Shown here piece after piece: positions 37,629-49,310 of a stretch of 64,000 nucleotides of DNA. The DNA lies in assembly GCF_027943255.1 (NCBI RefSeq), contig NC_072895.1, positions 42,816,001 to 42,880,000 of the forward strand, given 5' to 3'. How positions within the stretch are numbered: position 1 is the first letter of the stretch; every line of letters begins with the position of its first letter. Made by a program: the position numbers and the translations under genes. The notes under the pieces were generated by a model that worked only from the letters and a program-made list of their open reading frames with translations, did no database searches and was not told the origin of the DNA. The DNA is from Anastrepha obliqua (Eukaryota; Arthropoda; Insecta; Diptera; Tephritidae).

Positions 37629-37804
37629 CAGGGTTGGCCATATTAAACTGACCCATGTGATTATTAAAAAAATATGGAAAAAGAAACATTTTTTTGTGTT
37701 TCATTGTGAAAAACATTTAATTTAGTTCAAGGAGATTCGTTTACATCACTTTTTGAATATGATATCGCGCAAGTGGTCGCCCTTAGCACGTATTTGGATA
37801 TGTA
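37629..37804. mobile_element. Duplicated left end of a mariner-type element
   Basis: About 166 bp beginning CAGGGTTGGCCATATT, almost identical to the left 166 bp of the next element, then cut off after CTTAGCACGTAT. Flanked by TA on the left. A truncated first copy with a second copy directly behind it. Confidence 0.75.
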
Positions 37805-38164
37805 CAGGGTTGGCCATATTAAACTGACCCATGTGATTATTAAAAAAATATGGAAAAAGAAACATTTTTTTGTGTTTCATTGTGAAAAACATTTAATTTA
37901 GTTCAAGGAGATTCGTTTCCATCACTTTTTGAATATGATATCGCGCAAGTGGTCGCCCTTAGCTCGTATAGCGTAATGTGCCCGTTTTTCGGCGTTTTCC
38001 ATAGTTTTGGCCAGCGTCTCGGCCGATATGGCGGCTATTTCCCGTCGGATATTGGCCTTAAGTGCGCCTAGTGTCTTTGGCTTGTTGACGTAAACCTTAG
38101 ATTTCAAATCACAGTAAAAAGTTATAGGGTTACTCAATGGGTCAGTTTAATATGGCCAACCCTG
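37805..38164 (-). mobile_element. 360-bp mariner-type element, internally deleted
   Basis: 28-bp perfect inverted ends (CAGGGTTGGCCATATTAAAC...), flanked by TA (37803-37804, 38165-38166). On the minus strand, 38137-37922 still encodes the C-terminal transposase segment SKVYVNKPKTLGALKANIRR...HLRDIIFKK, which matches the KPxTLxxLKxxIxxEI...HLxDIIF end of mariner-like (DD37D/maT-type) transposases. The catalytic part is gone. Confidence 0.85.
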
Positions 38165-38189
38165 TATATACATATATATAACCTACGGT

Positions 38190-38467
38190 GTATTAGACGG
38201 GCCAAGATTGCTTCAGCTACCCCGCGATACCCCCGTAACCTTGGCTCAACTGCGTTCTGGATACTGTATCAGTTTAAACTCCTATCCTATCCTATCCACA
38301 ATCGACCCGATATACCCAACATATGTGCAACATGTGAAGGCACACCGCACGACACTAACCATCTCTTCACATGCCCCATCAGACCTATTCACTCAACACC
38401 CATTTCCCTCTGGAAACAACCTGTCGAAACAGCACGTTTCCTGGGTTTACCTTGAGATGAGTTAGAT
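38190..38467 (+). repeat. LINE family A, 3' end fragment
   Basis: Encodes [17 protein letters not shown] and then, in another frame, the CAACATGTGAAGGCAC / CCGCACGACACTAACC Cys/His region and ACAGCACGTTTCCTGGG. No (CAA)n tail; ends at GATGAGTTAGA. Confidence 0.7.
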
Positions 38468-39406
38468 TAGATTCAATTCTTTATGAGGTTTGCCCTTCGA
38501 CCCCATGGTCATTGATGCCCTCTACTCAATGCAGTACCTCATCCAGACCTAGTTTCCTTATTAAACTCAGGATAGGGCTGGGTTGGATTGAGCACATGTG
38601 CCATTCTTTTGGCTGCAGTTGGCCAAGATGTCTTAACTTTCTTCGAACTATACCGCTATATTCTAGGAGAAGGTACATTGGAGTCTCCTGCGATTGGTCG
38701 CAGAAACGCCAGGAGTCAGTAGACTATATCTCGATCATGTGCCGATGACTACGCAGTCTCTCTTAGCCTTAGCTCTTCACTCCTAAGCATCTCCTTGATG
38801 GTGTGTTATCCCATAGCAATGAAGGGCACGGGTCTTATTGAAAGCATTTCTTATACATTTAGTTTCTCGATACGCTCAAGGACCTGTGCAGACTTGATCT
38901 CACTGGACGATAGGGATTTAAATGCGGGCTGTCTGTCGCTCAGAATGGCAATTCGCTCATTCCAGAAATTCCTGTCTAAGTTTATCTCTGCATATAGACA
39001 GATGGCATACATTACCGTTTGGAAGGCATAGCCACAGAAAGCTTGATTCTTGGCCGTAAATTCCAGCGCATATGCTTTCTGGGTTCATCGAGCTATATGT
39101 ATACCAGTGCAGGGTGCATTCCTGGAGTTTCCTTTCAAAAGCAGGTTTACTCCAGTTTAGATATCGTCCAGTTCAATCCTGAACTTCTTTTCGAACTTGT
39201 TGACTTAAGTGATTTTATCTCTGGGTAGCTGAGTAAGTGGGAGCTGCAGCCTCAGCAATTTCATGCTTTTAGATTACATCATTTCTTCTCTATCGAAGCC
39301 TTCCGTGGTAATATTCAGCAGGGTACGCGGAATAACTGTATGAAGCGGTGTCAACTCAAGCATCACCTCCATCGCAGCTGTAGGGCAGATCCGCATCGTA
39401 CCCGTA
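38468..39406 (-). pseudogene. LINE RNase H relic, left part, split by DNA transposon
   Basis: Minus-strand translation in shifting frames: CITGTMRICPTAAMEVMLEL (39414 downward), then RNase H fragments with AEIYAICLYAEINL and AILSDRQPAFKSLSSSEIKSA. Continues the fragment at 42768-43015 on the other side of the 3.35-kb insertion. Confidence 0.75.
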
Positions 39407-39414
39407 ATGCACAT

Positions 39415-42400
39415 TAGGGTGGTTCGAATTCCAAAAAATTTTTCAAATCAAATTCTAATAGTGCGGAAAAGTTGCTATGGAGTAACACAAGTATTTTGGT
39501 AAAAAAAAAATTGAAATCGGTTAATATCTTCTGTTCGCGCAACTCACTTAAAGTTTTGAAAATTTTGTCGAAAATAGTGCATTTTCTGAACTTTTTGAAA
39601 GTAAGATTTAATTGTTATTTTTTATTAATATTTTGTTACTTATGCTGTCAGATTGTTAGTTTTTTCATAATAATTAACTTTATGTTGTTTGAGACAATTA
39701 TTTTTTAAGATCCAGTGGAGGTGAAAGAGTGAGACTGTGACTCTTGTACGCGATATTCAAAAGTCAAATAATATTGACTTTTACTGGCACTTTTTACGAA
39801 TTATTACCAAGCTATATCACTTTCTTTAATTGTTATTCAGTAGTTGTAGTATATTTACTTTTGCTTAAAATGAGTGAAAAAGCAAAAAAACCCCGGTTTC
39901 ATATTTCTCGGAAAGATCATGTTTGTCCAATATTTGGCGCTCCTAAGGATTTTTCTTTAAGAAATCTGCCCTCTTATGCTGACGTTATTCTTTGTTGTTT
40001 TGAACAAAGATACGTAATGTCATCATCAACAGAATTATCTTCACAGAAAATTGCTTTTTCAGAAATAGCGAATGTGGTAGCTCAGAAAATTAAGATGCTT
40101 TATATGACAGCATCTATCCCTACAGTTTCTCAAACCAGGGTTGAACAAATGATCACTGCATATCATGCAAAATATTGGAAAAAAAGAAAGTCTTACAAAA
40201 GAGATAAAGAAAATCCTAAGTTTCAGAAAGCTCATGAAATATTCAAGACCGAAGCAGAGAAAATTTTTGACATTTCTTCATGCAAATGTCAAATGACTGT
40301 AACTACGGTAAACCTTTGTCATTATGTATTTGTCCAAACCCTATTTCTATTGACTGTGGATGTGAAAAAGATCGTAAAATTCCTGTCATAGAACGTAAAT
40401 TTCTTTTCGATCAAAGAACTGCCAGAGTCGGAAAGATTGGTTCTATAGATGTACTTGAAACTGCAAAACTTACTCGTCGAGCTGAAAGAAATGAAAAAAC
40501 GAAACATAAAATGACATCCTCTAGTACTTACACTTCTTCTGTTGACAATGCCAAAAGTTTTTCAGATGATTTGGATGACAACATTGAAGAGTTCGTTGAG
40601 AATCGTTCGCCTGAAGTACAAGAACATGTCAAAGATCCAAAATTCGCTCTCAGCAAATCAACATCATACCTTCAAAAGCCTTCTACCTCACAAATGCGCA
40701 TTAATCTTCCTGAAACTGCAGTAATTAGTGACCGATTTGGTGTTTCGGAAAGAGCAACCGCTGCAATTGCGACGTCAGTTCTGAAAGACCTACAAATCGT
40801 TACTGATACAGACTTGACTTTTGTTATAGATAAAAATAAAATCAGAAGGGAGAAATCTAAAATCAGAAAAGCCTTGCAACAGGAACCTAAAACTATGTCC
40901 GAAGCCCTTACATCCCTTTATTTTGATGGGAGAAAAGATGAGACCTTATACCAGGAGGAAGTAGGCTCCAAGCGTTATCGCAAAACACGCAAGGAAGAAC
41001 ATGTCTCTATTATAATGGAACCAGGTTCTCAATATATAACTCATGTAACGCCTATTTCTGGTACAAGCAAAGGTATCACTGAAAGTATGATATCTCACTT
41101 AAATGAAATGGAATTTGATTTTAGTGAACTTCTCCTAGTTGGTTGTGATGGCACAGCAACTAATACAGGCTGGAGAGGTGGTATTATTAGGCGTATTGAA
41201 TTATACTTGAACAGACCAATTCAGTGGAATATATGCTTGCTTCATGCAAATGAATTACCTTTGCGACACGTATTTCAACATTTTGATGGAAAAACAAGTG
41301 GACCGAATTCATTTTCAGGTACAATCGGAAAACAACTTCAGGGCGTTGAACACTTGCCTGTTGTTAATTTCAATAAAATTGAGTGTGATTTAGTACAAGT
41401 CACATGCAGAGACAATTTGAGTAAAGATCAAAAATATCTTTACGACATTGGGCAAGCTATTCATTTAGGTAATTGTTCATCTGATCTGTCTCTGCGAGAT
41501 CCAGGAAAACTCTCCCACGCGCGTTGGCTCACTCTAGGAAACAGAACGTTGAGATTATACATATCAAGTGAAGACCCTTCTGAAAACTTAGTTCACATAG
41601 TTACATTTATAATGAAAGTGTATTTACCTATGTGGTTTCAAATAAAACTGAACGATTCAATTGCAGATGGTGCGAGACATGTCTTCACTATGATTAAAAA
41701 TTCTCGGTACTTACCAGAACATCTTCTGAGAGTAGTTGATCCTGTGATACAACACAATGCTTATTTCGCGCATCCTGAAAATTTGCTTTTATCTATGGTC
41801 ACAGATGAAAATCGGAATGTACGTAAGATTGGGGTACAAAGGATTTTAAAAGCCAGAGAGACAACTTCTACTGCGAAGAATTCGGTGCGCTCATTCATTT
41901 TGCCAAAACTGAACTTTAATGCCACTAATTACTATGAAATGATCGACTGGTCTTCTACAATACTATCACCTCCTCCAGTACTAAGAAATGTCTTAAATGC
42001 AGATCTGTTATCTTCCATTGATAACCAACCATCTATCTCTCAATGGAACTTGTCAAGCTTTCCATGCCACACTCAAGCGGTAGAGCGAACTGTTAAGCTT
42101 GTCACTGAAGCGTCGAACAAGGTATGTGGTTATCAAAATAGGGATGGTCACATACGGTCAACTTTATTCTCTCGTTCTAGTTTGCCTAAATTTGATCACA
42201 AATCCCAGTTTGTAATTAACGCATAAAGAGAATTCACTGTACAAATCTTCACGATCGTAAATTTTTTTAATGATAGTAGCAAACAAAAAATTTAAAAAAC
42301 AAAAAAAAAATATTTAAAAAAACAAAAAAAACATAAAAAACATAAAATATTAAAAAAAACAAAAAAAAATTATAAAATATAAAAAAAAAAACAAAAAAAA

Positions 42401-42759
42401 AAGTGGGATCAGATTTTTCACCACGTCCTCGTCGTTGATCCTGGGGAAAGCTAAGCGTGAAAAGCCTTATAGAATGCATGAATAAACTGTTTAAATACAA
42501 ACTAATCCTTATAAATAATTAAATTTAAACATAATAATAAGTAAAACTTTGGAAAACGACATTTAAAACATAATTCTAAAAAAATTAGGAAATATGCATT
42601 TTTCGACAAAATTTTCAAAACTTTAAATGAGTTGCGCGAACAGAAGATATTGACCGATTTCAATTTTTTTTTTACCAAAATACTTGTGTTACTCCATAGC
42701 AACTTTTCCGCACTATTAGAATTTGATTTGAAAAATTTGTTGGAATTCGAACCACCCTA
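39415..42759 (+). mobile_element. 3.35-kb DNA transposon, hAT-like ends, unplaced transposase
   Basis: Terminal inverted repeats of about 160 bp (39415-39574 and the matching end at 42759), starting TAGGGTGGTTCGAATTCC, with only three or four differences seen. The 8-bp direct repeat ATGCACAT flanks it exactly (39407-39414, 42760-42767). 8-bp duplications and a first-bases pattern of the YARNG type fit hAT elements, but the encoded protein shows no BED finger and no classical hAT dimerisation block. The target is a LINE relic; removing the element restores its reading (CMC|ITGTMR). It contains the gene at 39870-42226 and a simple A-rich tract at 42280-42400. Confidence 0.88.
39870..42226 (+). 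CDS. Putative transposase of the long-TIR element (one frame break)
   Basis: Two overlapping frames, 39870-40300 (MSEKAKKPRFHIS...) and 40280-42226, form one gene with a break near 40285-40300 inside a Cys-rich segment (SSCKC before, CNYGKP..CICPN..CGC after). Apart from that break it is open for about 780 codons. Visible features: a possible metal-binding Cys cluster, the phrase FLFDQRTARVGKIG, then an acidic motif VGCDGTATNTG near 41142-41174 and LLHANELPLRHVFQH, ending with SHARWLTLGNRTLRLY. I recall similar multicopy proteins in aphids and Hydra but cannot name the family. Candidate catalytic Asp is in CDGTATNTG (inference). A frame-shifted copy is probably inactive unless the break is an intron or a recoding site. 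Confidence 0.65.
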
Positions 42760-42767
42760 ATGCACAT

Positions 42768-43015
42768 GCATGCTAAGCACTGACGCTTAGTTAGCGCTGC
42801 CCGCGCTGTCGAGAGAGTAGCTTTTGACGCCCAAGCGACTGCTCCATAGGTCACCATTGGTCTTATTATTATGATGAACATCCATCTCAGGATTGTTGGA
42901 ATACAACCGCAGAATTTTACTGCTAGACGTTTGCAGATCAAGAAAGCCTTTGTTGCTTTGGACAAGGTTGTGTCGTCATGCCCCTTCCTTCCTACTTAAC
43001 TTCGCTGACCGAAAC
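42768..43015 (-). pseudogene. LINE relic, right part (after RT)
   Basis: Minus-strand reading TKAFLICKRLAVKF, LRWMFIIIIRPMVTYGAVAW and TKRQCLACMC, typical of the region between RT and RNase H in I/R1/LOA-type LINEs. It is continued at 39406 downward across the transposon. Confidence 0.8.
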
Positions 43016-45009
43016 AATAGTAACCCCGTCCATGCTGATCTCTCTCACTCCTAGTAAAACTGGTAGACAAAGACGACCGATAACTACAACAACAACCAAA
43101 TTTAGTCAATATATAATAGTATGATACATAGGATTTATAAAAACCAACCTTCCATATTAATTTTATCAATTGGCAATCTCTTCTCGAACCTCAACGCTGT
43201 TGCTAACTGAGCACACTGACGCTATCATATCTCGAATACCCATACTACCACATATAAGTATGTACTCCTTAACTTATTTGCGGCTAGTGCACCAATATCA
43301 GTTTACCACTCTAGGGACCATTCCACATTTTACCGCATTACGTAAATGCAAAGAGAAATCCTACCAAACACTACACAGTTAATTATATCTACTAAGTGTT
43401 TATATATGTATGTGTATGTGCATATGTATGTACATATATGTATGTGTATGTGCATAGGTATGTATGTATGTGACCATTTAAGAGCGATTGCCTTAATTTA
43501 AATTGACGCCTTCGTCACAGGATTACACGCAACTAGCAATACTGTAGCCGTGGCTGGACTGCGAGTGCACTGGCGGCTTGCACAGCAGCAATTAAATTGC
43601 TTTAATTAATTAATACCTAATGGCGCGTTATTATTAAACGAACATTGAGGACCACATCAACAATAAGCACAACAAAAACAACAATATCGAAGTGCTAGCG
43701 AAGAAGGGGTGTCACAAAAGTGGTATCATGCAGTGCAGCACCATTCTCGCCAGCGAGCAGTGAATTGAATTCATGGCTAGGCGCAATTATGTAGAAATCT
43801 TAATTGACAATGTCGGCAGCGGTGGAGCTGCCAATATATTCGTATGTATTATAGAAATATATGTATGTATGTATGCCTGCTTTTATTTATGCCTGCATTA
43901 GTAGCCTCGTGGCGTCCATTTGGAAATTGTTAACTATTTTTTTTATAAATTACGTTTTTTGTTTTTTTTTTTAATTTATATCTACCCATTTTCGTTCTTT
44001 ACTGGCACCGGAACCCTCTTGTGCCTTTTTTGCGACAAATTTGCTTGCTTCCCAAGGGTATACTTACTCATTCATTGCACTTCCATTTCAATTGGTAGAT
44101 TGACAGCCACTTGCTTGCTTCTTTTCGGCGTGTTGTGCTATTTCGCTGGGTTGAGTTTTTTTTTGGGGTTATTGGTGGATTTTCTATTGTTTTCTATAAA
44201 TGTAAATGTGTTGCCTGGCTGTGAATGGATACGGCTTTGCTGTGATGTCTTTAATTTAATTAATTTATTTTTATGCGTATGGGTGTTTCGTGATTGGCTG
44301 CTCGTTATGGTATTTGTATGTATGTATGACTGCGTGGAGGATGTGTGCGCTATCTTCTTTTGGACTATAAAATGCCAAAGCAGATAATTTTTTTCTTTAA
44401 AAAATTTAGAGTTCTCTCTATGGTTTATTACGTCAGTACTATTTAGGACTTCGACTGCTCGGTAGAGGCAGAAAATATTAACATATTTTGTAAATTTCGT
44501 TCAGTTGGTCATTGAAATAAATTAAAATTTAAAAAAAGGTTCTTCAATATACAAATAACAGATGGCCCATCGCTGTTATGGAACGAAGCCTTTTTTTGCA
44601 GGCTGCGCAGGGCATCTGGAATTTTTAATTTACGGCGCAGAAAATATTTTTTATTAGACTTTATAAAAAAAAAAAAAAACTAATAAGGTTTCGAATATGG
44701 TGCCTAAAGATTGGTAATTTTGAGGTCAAATAAATAAATAAATAAAAAAGGAAAAAGAAATGAAATCAGCTGCTCTACAAAATGTGGATTGGTAGCGGCA
44801 GGCTAACCACCTACCCTGCCAGAAAGCAAAATACATAGATTAACGAAACCATCGCAAGACTGAGTCTTGTCGAGGCTCTATGCTCCCGAGTGGAGTGAAT
44901 AAAGAAAAAAAAAATATTAAAAGATTCCTAGAATGACAAAATCTATAAACAAAGATGAGCAGCTTAGAGACCAAATAAGTAGGAAAAAATCAGGTGCTCT
45001 ACTGCTACA
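43016..45009. other. Non-coding region, no gene recognised
   Basis: Contains a short LINE-tail-like piece (GACGACCGATAACTACAACAACAACC region near 43070), TATG/TACATA microsatellites (43400-43480, 43860) and AT-rich spacer. The ORF at 43920-44387 is almost entirely Phe/Leu/Cys/Tyr, derived from T-rich sequence, and I do not call it a gene. Confidence 0.45.
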
Positions 45010-45227
45010 GATGGCGCAAAATTAATCATTCAATTTTATATTTTCATAACTTATTTACTAAAACACAAAAAAGTAATTTTGAGGGATGGAAATCTTTATT
45101 TTGATCTTTACGCGCTTCATTGCTTGTCTGTTTGTATACTAGTCCACAAGTGCCAAATATGATTGACCCCCGACGCCACGTCCAAAATTATAAATCTTCC
45201 GATAGGGTGATTAATTTTGCACCACCT
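45010..45227. mobile_element. 218-bp MITE, copy 1
   Basis: Ends are inverted: GATGGCGCAAAATTAATCA and, reversed, GGTGGTGCAAAATTAATCA. A second copy in opposite orientation lies at 51169-51392 and aligns along its whole length. Non-coding. Confidence 0.75.
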
Positions 45228-47464
45228 TGTACTATCTGTTCAATGTGCCATGTGTGTATTGGATATTTGAAAGTTCACGTCGTTTTGTTTTGAGGTCGCG
45301 TCAAAATTTTCACATTTCTCTGCACATTTTTATGGTGAATCGGCATAGGAAACTGAGTGATTAGATATATGACGTACAGAAGTTCTTCGTTCTTCCATTC
45401 ACTCTATTGTACCCAAATGAAATGAAGAATTTTGATTAAATATTTTTAAAATTTGATGATAATTTTTTGAAATATGTAAAACTTTTATTTATAAGGGGCT
45501 TGTTATATAATATAATGAACCATATTTTCATGAAAAATGTACGAAAGAATGTAGCAAGAAAAATATTCTGAATATTGTAAAAGGATTAAGTGACTTACTA
45601 ATGTGAGCCCAAGTGGAGATTCTCTTAAAATTTCGGGGGCTCGAAATTGACTTTAGAGCTATGCTCTACTGGATATTTCTTGGTATAATTTTATGTAGAA
45701 TTCGAATCTGTTAAAAACGATGTCGAAATTTACCCGCGCTAAAGTACATGCATAGGTATATCTAAAATTAAGTTTCGCAAAAAAAAGAAAGATAAACAAA
45801 AATACATGAAACTACTTCACCTACTTCAATATTCAAGTGCGAATGTTAAAAGTTTTATAATAATTTTGTTCTAAAGTTTCATTTACATTTCCTTTATCAA
45901 TCAAATTTATAGGTTTTTTTTCTAATACGTCCCTCTCGTCAACTAAAATTTTGAGAAACAGACTTTTTACACATATTATAGCCACGGCAGCCTACAACAA
46001 TCACACGTGTACAATTTTGTAAGTGCTTTCACGACGGTCACGCATGTCATCGTGCTACACAATCCACTCATATATAAATATCTGTCAGTCGGTATCGGCC
46101 TATTAATCCTTCCAAGCGCTCGCACAAACATAATTGCTAACAAATACGTAAATATATGCACATATACCTATGTATATTCATTTAAGAAACCGTTAGCAAC
46201 AGGTCGTTTTTCAACTTCACGTGGTATATTGTGCGCTTTCGTTTCTTCCCTTCGACTACATTATTTGCTCTCTCAATTTTACAACTGCGGGTATTTGAAA
46301 ATTTACAATAACATATTTGCTCTCAACATGTGGGGAAAGCTTTTTCACTGAGCATATGCGCACTGAGTACGTCATGTCGTATGAGTAATGTGTGAGCTTT
46401 CTTATCAATCACAAAAAAATGAATGAATTTTATTACATTTGCGAGAGATTTATCAGTAAACAGATAGTAGTGCTGTGCGGCACACGCAACAGTAACAAAA
46501 GAAAAGCGGAAAATGGCAATAACAACAATAAAATATGCGTTAGCCGATGAGTGTGAAAAATAGCAGCTGTGACTTGGGGCTACATGGCGTATGAGCATTA
46601 TTTGTGTGCTGTTAACTTGATGCGATGTGTATTGTTGTTCTTATTATTATTATTATTATTATTATTTTTACTCTCCTATTTGTTTTTATCACTATTTCCA
46701 TTGTCTGCTACGAAACCGCACAACACACACCAACACGCTTACATAGAATTGTACTGCTCGTCTACATTCAATCGCGCCAACCATGAATGGAAAGATGCCC
46801 GACGGATGCGCTGCTTTGCTTTGCTGCTCCGCTGCTCTGTTGCGGTGGCTGCAATGTCTGTCTCAATAGCTGCGCTGACGCGCTCAACATCGCTTTGAGT
46901 GCGTTCGCAAACATCATTCCGTCTTTAGCCGGGCACAGTGTCGCACACTGGCGCGCGTTGTACGCTTCCTTTAAGCAACTAACAACAGATATAATAATAA
47001 GATTCAACACTTTATTAAACGATAACAAACAAGTGAAGTTAGTGGGCTGTTTTGCGTAAGGCTATGTGTGGAAAAAAAACCAAAAAATGTATATAAAATA
47101 ATAAAAAAAAAAATTAACAACCTTTCAGCGAAGTGAACTTCTTTTTTGCGGGCAAATCTTTGATATTCATAAAGAAATTAAGTGTTAGTGTCTTAATGGC
47201 TATTTTTGTTCTCATTTTTTACACTTTTTTCATTACTTCTGTGCGTTTATTTTGCAACAGTAATAGTCGTGTAACTGCTGGCAGGACAAGCTCATCCAAG
47301 CGTGATTTGTTAATATACATTGCAGATCTTGTAGTTCAATGCTGCCGTCTGCTAGCTACTAGTTACCGTACGCTCACATCTGCAGTTTTACCATGATGTC
47401 GCGTGCTGGCGACGCGCTCTGAACTCATTAAATTTGAATATGAAAAGACAAATTATCTATTTTT
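45228..47464. other. Non-coding region, no gene recognised
   Basis: No exon recognised. 46760-46960 is distinctly GC-rich, with a repeated GCTGCT/TTGC texture and open frames on both strands but no family motif. It could be an untranslated exon or enhancer. An (ATT)n microsatellite lies at about 46643-46668. Confidence 0.4.
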
Positions 47465-47521
47465 GACGTGATAACGTCTTATAATTCGATTTAACAGGCT
47501 GCACGCACGAAAAAATGTGTC

Positions 47522-48114
47522 GTTACCTTGCTCATTACTGTTCATATGTAGTTACCTTGCTCATTACTGTTCATATGTAGTTACCTTGCTCATTGCCGTT
47601 ACCTTGCTCATATTAGTGTTACCTTGCTCATTACTGTTCATATGTAGTTACCTTGCTCATATGTAGTTACCTTGCTCATATGTAGTTACCTTGCTCATAT
47701 GTAGTTACCTTGCTCATATGTAGTTACCTTGCTCATATTAGTGTTACCTTGCTCATATGTAGTTACCTTGCTCATATGTAGTTACCTTGCTCATATGTAG
47801 TTACCTTGCTCATATTAGTGTTACCTTGCTCATTACTGTTCATATGTAGTTACCTTGCTCATATGTAGTTACCTTGCTCATATGTAGTTACCTTGTTCAT
47901 ATGTAGTTACCTTGCTCATATTAGTGTTACCTTGCTCATATGTAGTTACCTTGCTCATATGTAGTTACCTTGCTCATATTAGTGTTACCTTGCTCATATG
48001 TAGTTACCTTGCTCATATTAGTGTTACCTTGCTCATATTAGTGTTACCTTGCTCATATTAGTGTTACCTTGCTCATATGTAGTTACCTTGCTCATATGTA
48101 GTTACCTTGCTCAT
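47522..48114 (+). repeat. Minisatellite, 29 units built on TTACCTTGCTCAT
   Basis: Twenty-nine copies of TTACCTTGCTCAT (one with TTGTTCAT) separated by one of a few fixed linkers: ATGTAG (19-bp unit), ATTAGTG (20-bp unit), TACTGTTCATATGTAG (29-bp unit), or TGCCG (once). The linker is the only thing that varies, giving a coded string of unit types. Linkers are reused and part of the repeat, so this is not a CRISPR array. Confidence 0.95.
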
Positions 48115-48425
48115 TGCATTGAATGAACTGCAAGCGAAAGAGCGGAAGGAACGACAAAGCAAACAAAGCAAACGAACGGCAACGTTCGACATCTTGCTCT
48201 CCCCTACTTAAGTGAGCGTATATATGTATGTATGTATATGCGCATATGTACATATATAAATTCACGTATTTGTATTGGCATATGCCTTCTTATTGATTAT
48301 TATTATTTTGATTTACTTGAAGAATTTCAAATAAAAACAAGTTTGTTAATAATACCTGTTGTTTTAATGTTATTAATATATTATTATTTTTTTATTATAT
48401 CTGAAGGAAAAAATGTATGGTAATA
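48115..48425. other. Spacer between minisatellite and Helitron-like block
   Basis: GC-moderate at first (GCAAGCGAAAGAGCGGAAGG), then TATG-rich and AT-rich. No gene. Confidence 0.5.
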
Positions 48426-48429
48426 TTTA

Positions 48430-49310
48430 CCATATCTATACTAATATTATAAAGAGGAAAACTTTGTTTGTTTGGTTGTAATGAATAGGCTCAAAAACTA
48501 CTGGACCGATTTTAAAAATTCTTTCACCATTCGAAAGCTACATAACGAGTAACATGGATTATATTTTATTTTGGAAATAGGCCTCGAGATATAGGTCAAA
48601 ACGTGGACCCGGGTAACCTTCGGATGTGTATGTACAATATGGGTATCAAATGAAAGCTGTTGATAAGTGCTTTAATACGGGGTAATTTTCATACCTATTG
48701 ATGACTAGGGTCTGGAAATATATGCCAAAACGTGGACCCGCCGTGTCTTTGCACCGAATTAAACCAAACTTACACACATTGTTAAGTAGGTATTGAAGAT
48801 GATTTCCGTATAGTTTGAATACCTATTGGTAGATAGGGTCTCGAGATATAGGTCAAAACGTGGACCCGGGTAACCTTCGGATGTGTATGTACAATATGGG
48901 TATCAAATGGAAGCTGTTGGTGAATGCTTTAGTTCAGAGTATTTCCATCTGCTCCGTGACTAGGGTCTCGAGATAGAGACCAAAACGTGGACCCTAGAAT
49001 GTGTTTGTACAATATGGATATCAAATGAAAGCTGTTGATAAGTGCTTTAATACGGGGTAATTTTCATACCTATTGATGACTAGGGTCTCGAAATATATGC
49101 CAAAACGTGGACCCGCCGTGTCTTTGAACCGAATTAAACCAAACTTACACACATTGTTAAGTAGGTATTGAAGATGATTTCCGTATAGTTTGAATACCTA
49201 TTGGTAGATAGGGTCTCGAGATATAGGTCAAAACGTGGACCCGGGTAACCTTCGGACGTGTATGTACAATATGGGTATCAAATGAAAGCTGTTGGTGAGT
49301 GCTTAATGAT
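48430..49310 (+). repeat. Helitron-like block with a 375-bp tandem duplication
   Basis: Begins TCTATACTAATATTATAAAG, a start I associate with insect Helitrons, followed by ACTGGACCGATTTTAAAAAT and ATTCGAAAGCTACATAACG. Two direct copies of about 375 bp follow (for example GCCAAAACGTGGACCCG at about 48723 and 49098), plus further AAAACGTGGACCC sub-repeats at 48598, 48854, 48980 and 49230. No Rep/helicase coding and no CTAGT-type 3' hairpin end found. Helitron assignment is from memory only. Confidence 0.5.

Noticed and set aside
43920..44387. 155-codon membrane-like ORF
   Set aside because: Phe/Leu/Cys-rich translation of T-rich sequence, with no charged-residue pattern or recognisable domain; composition explains it.
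46007..47400. Small ORFs on both strands around the GC-rich patch
   Set aside because: Overlapping frames on both strands without motifs; GC bias alone opens frames here.
47522..48114. CRISPR-like array
   Set aside because: Eukaryotic context; linkers between the 13-mers are reused and short, so there are no unique spacers. It is a minisatellite.
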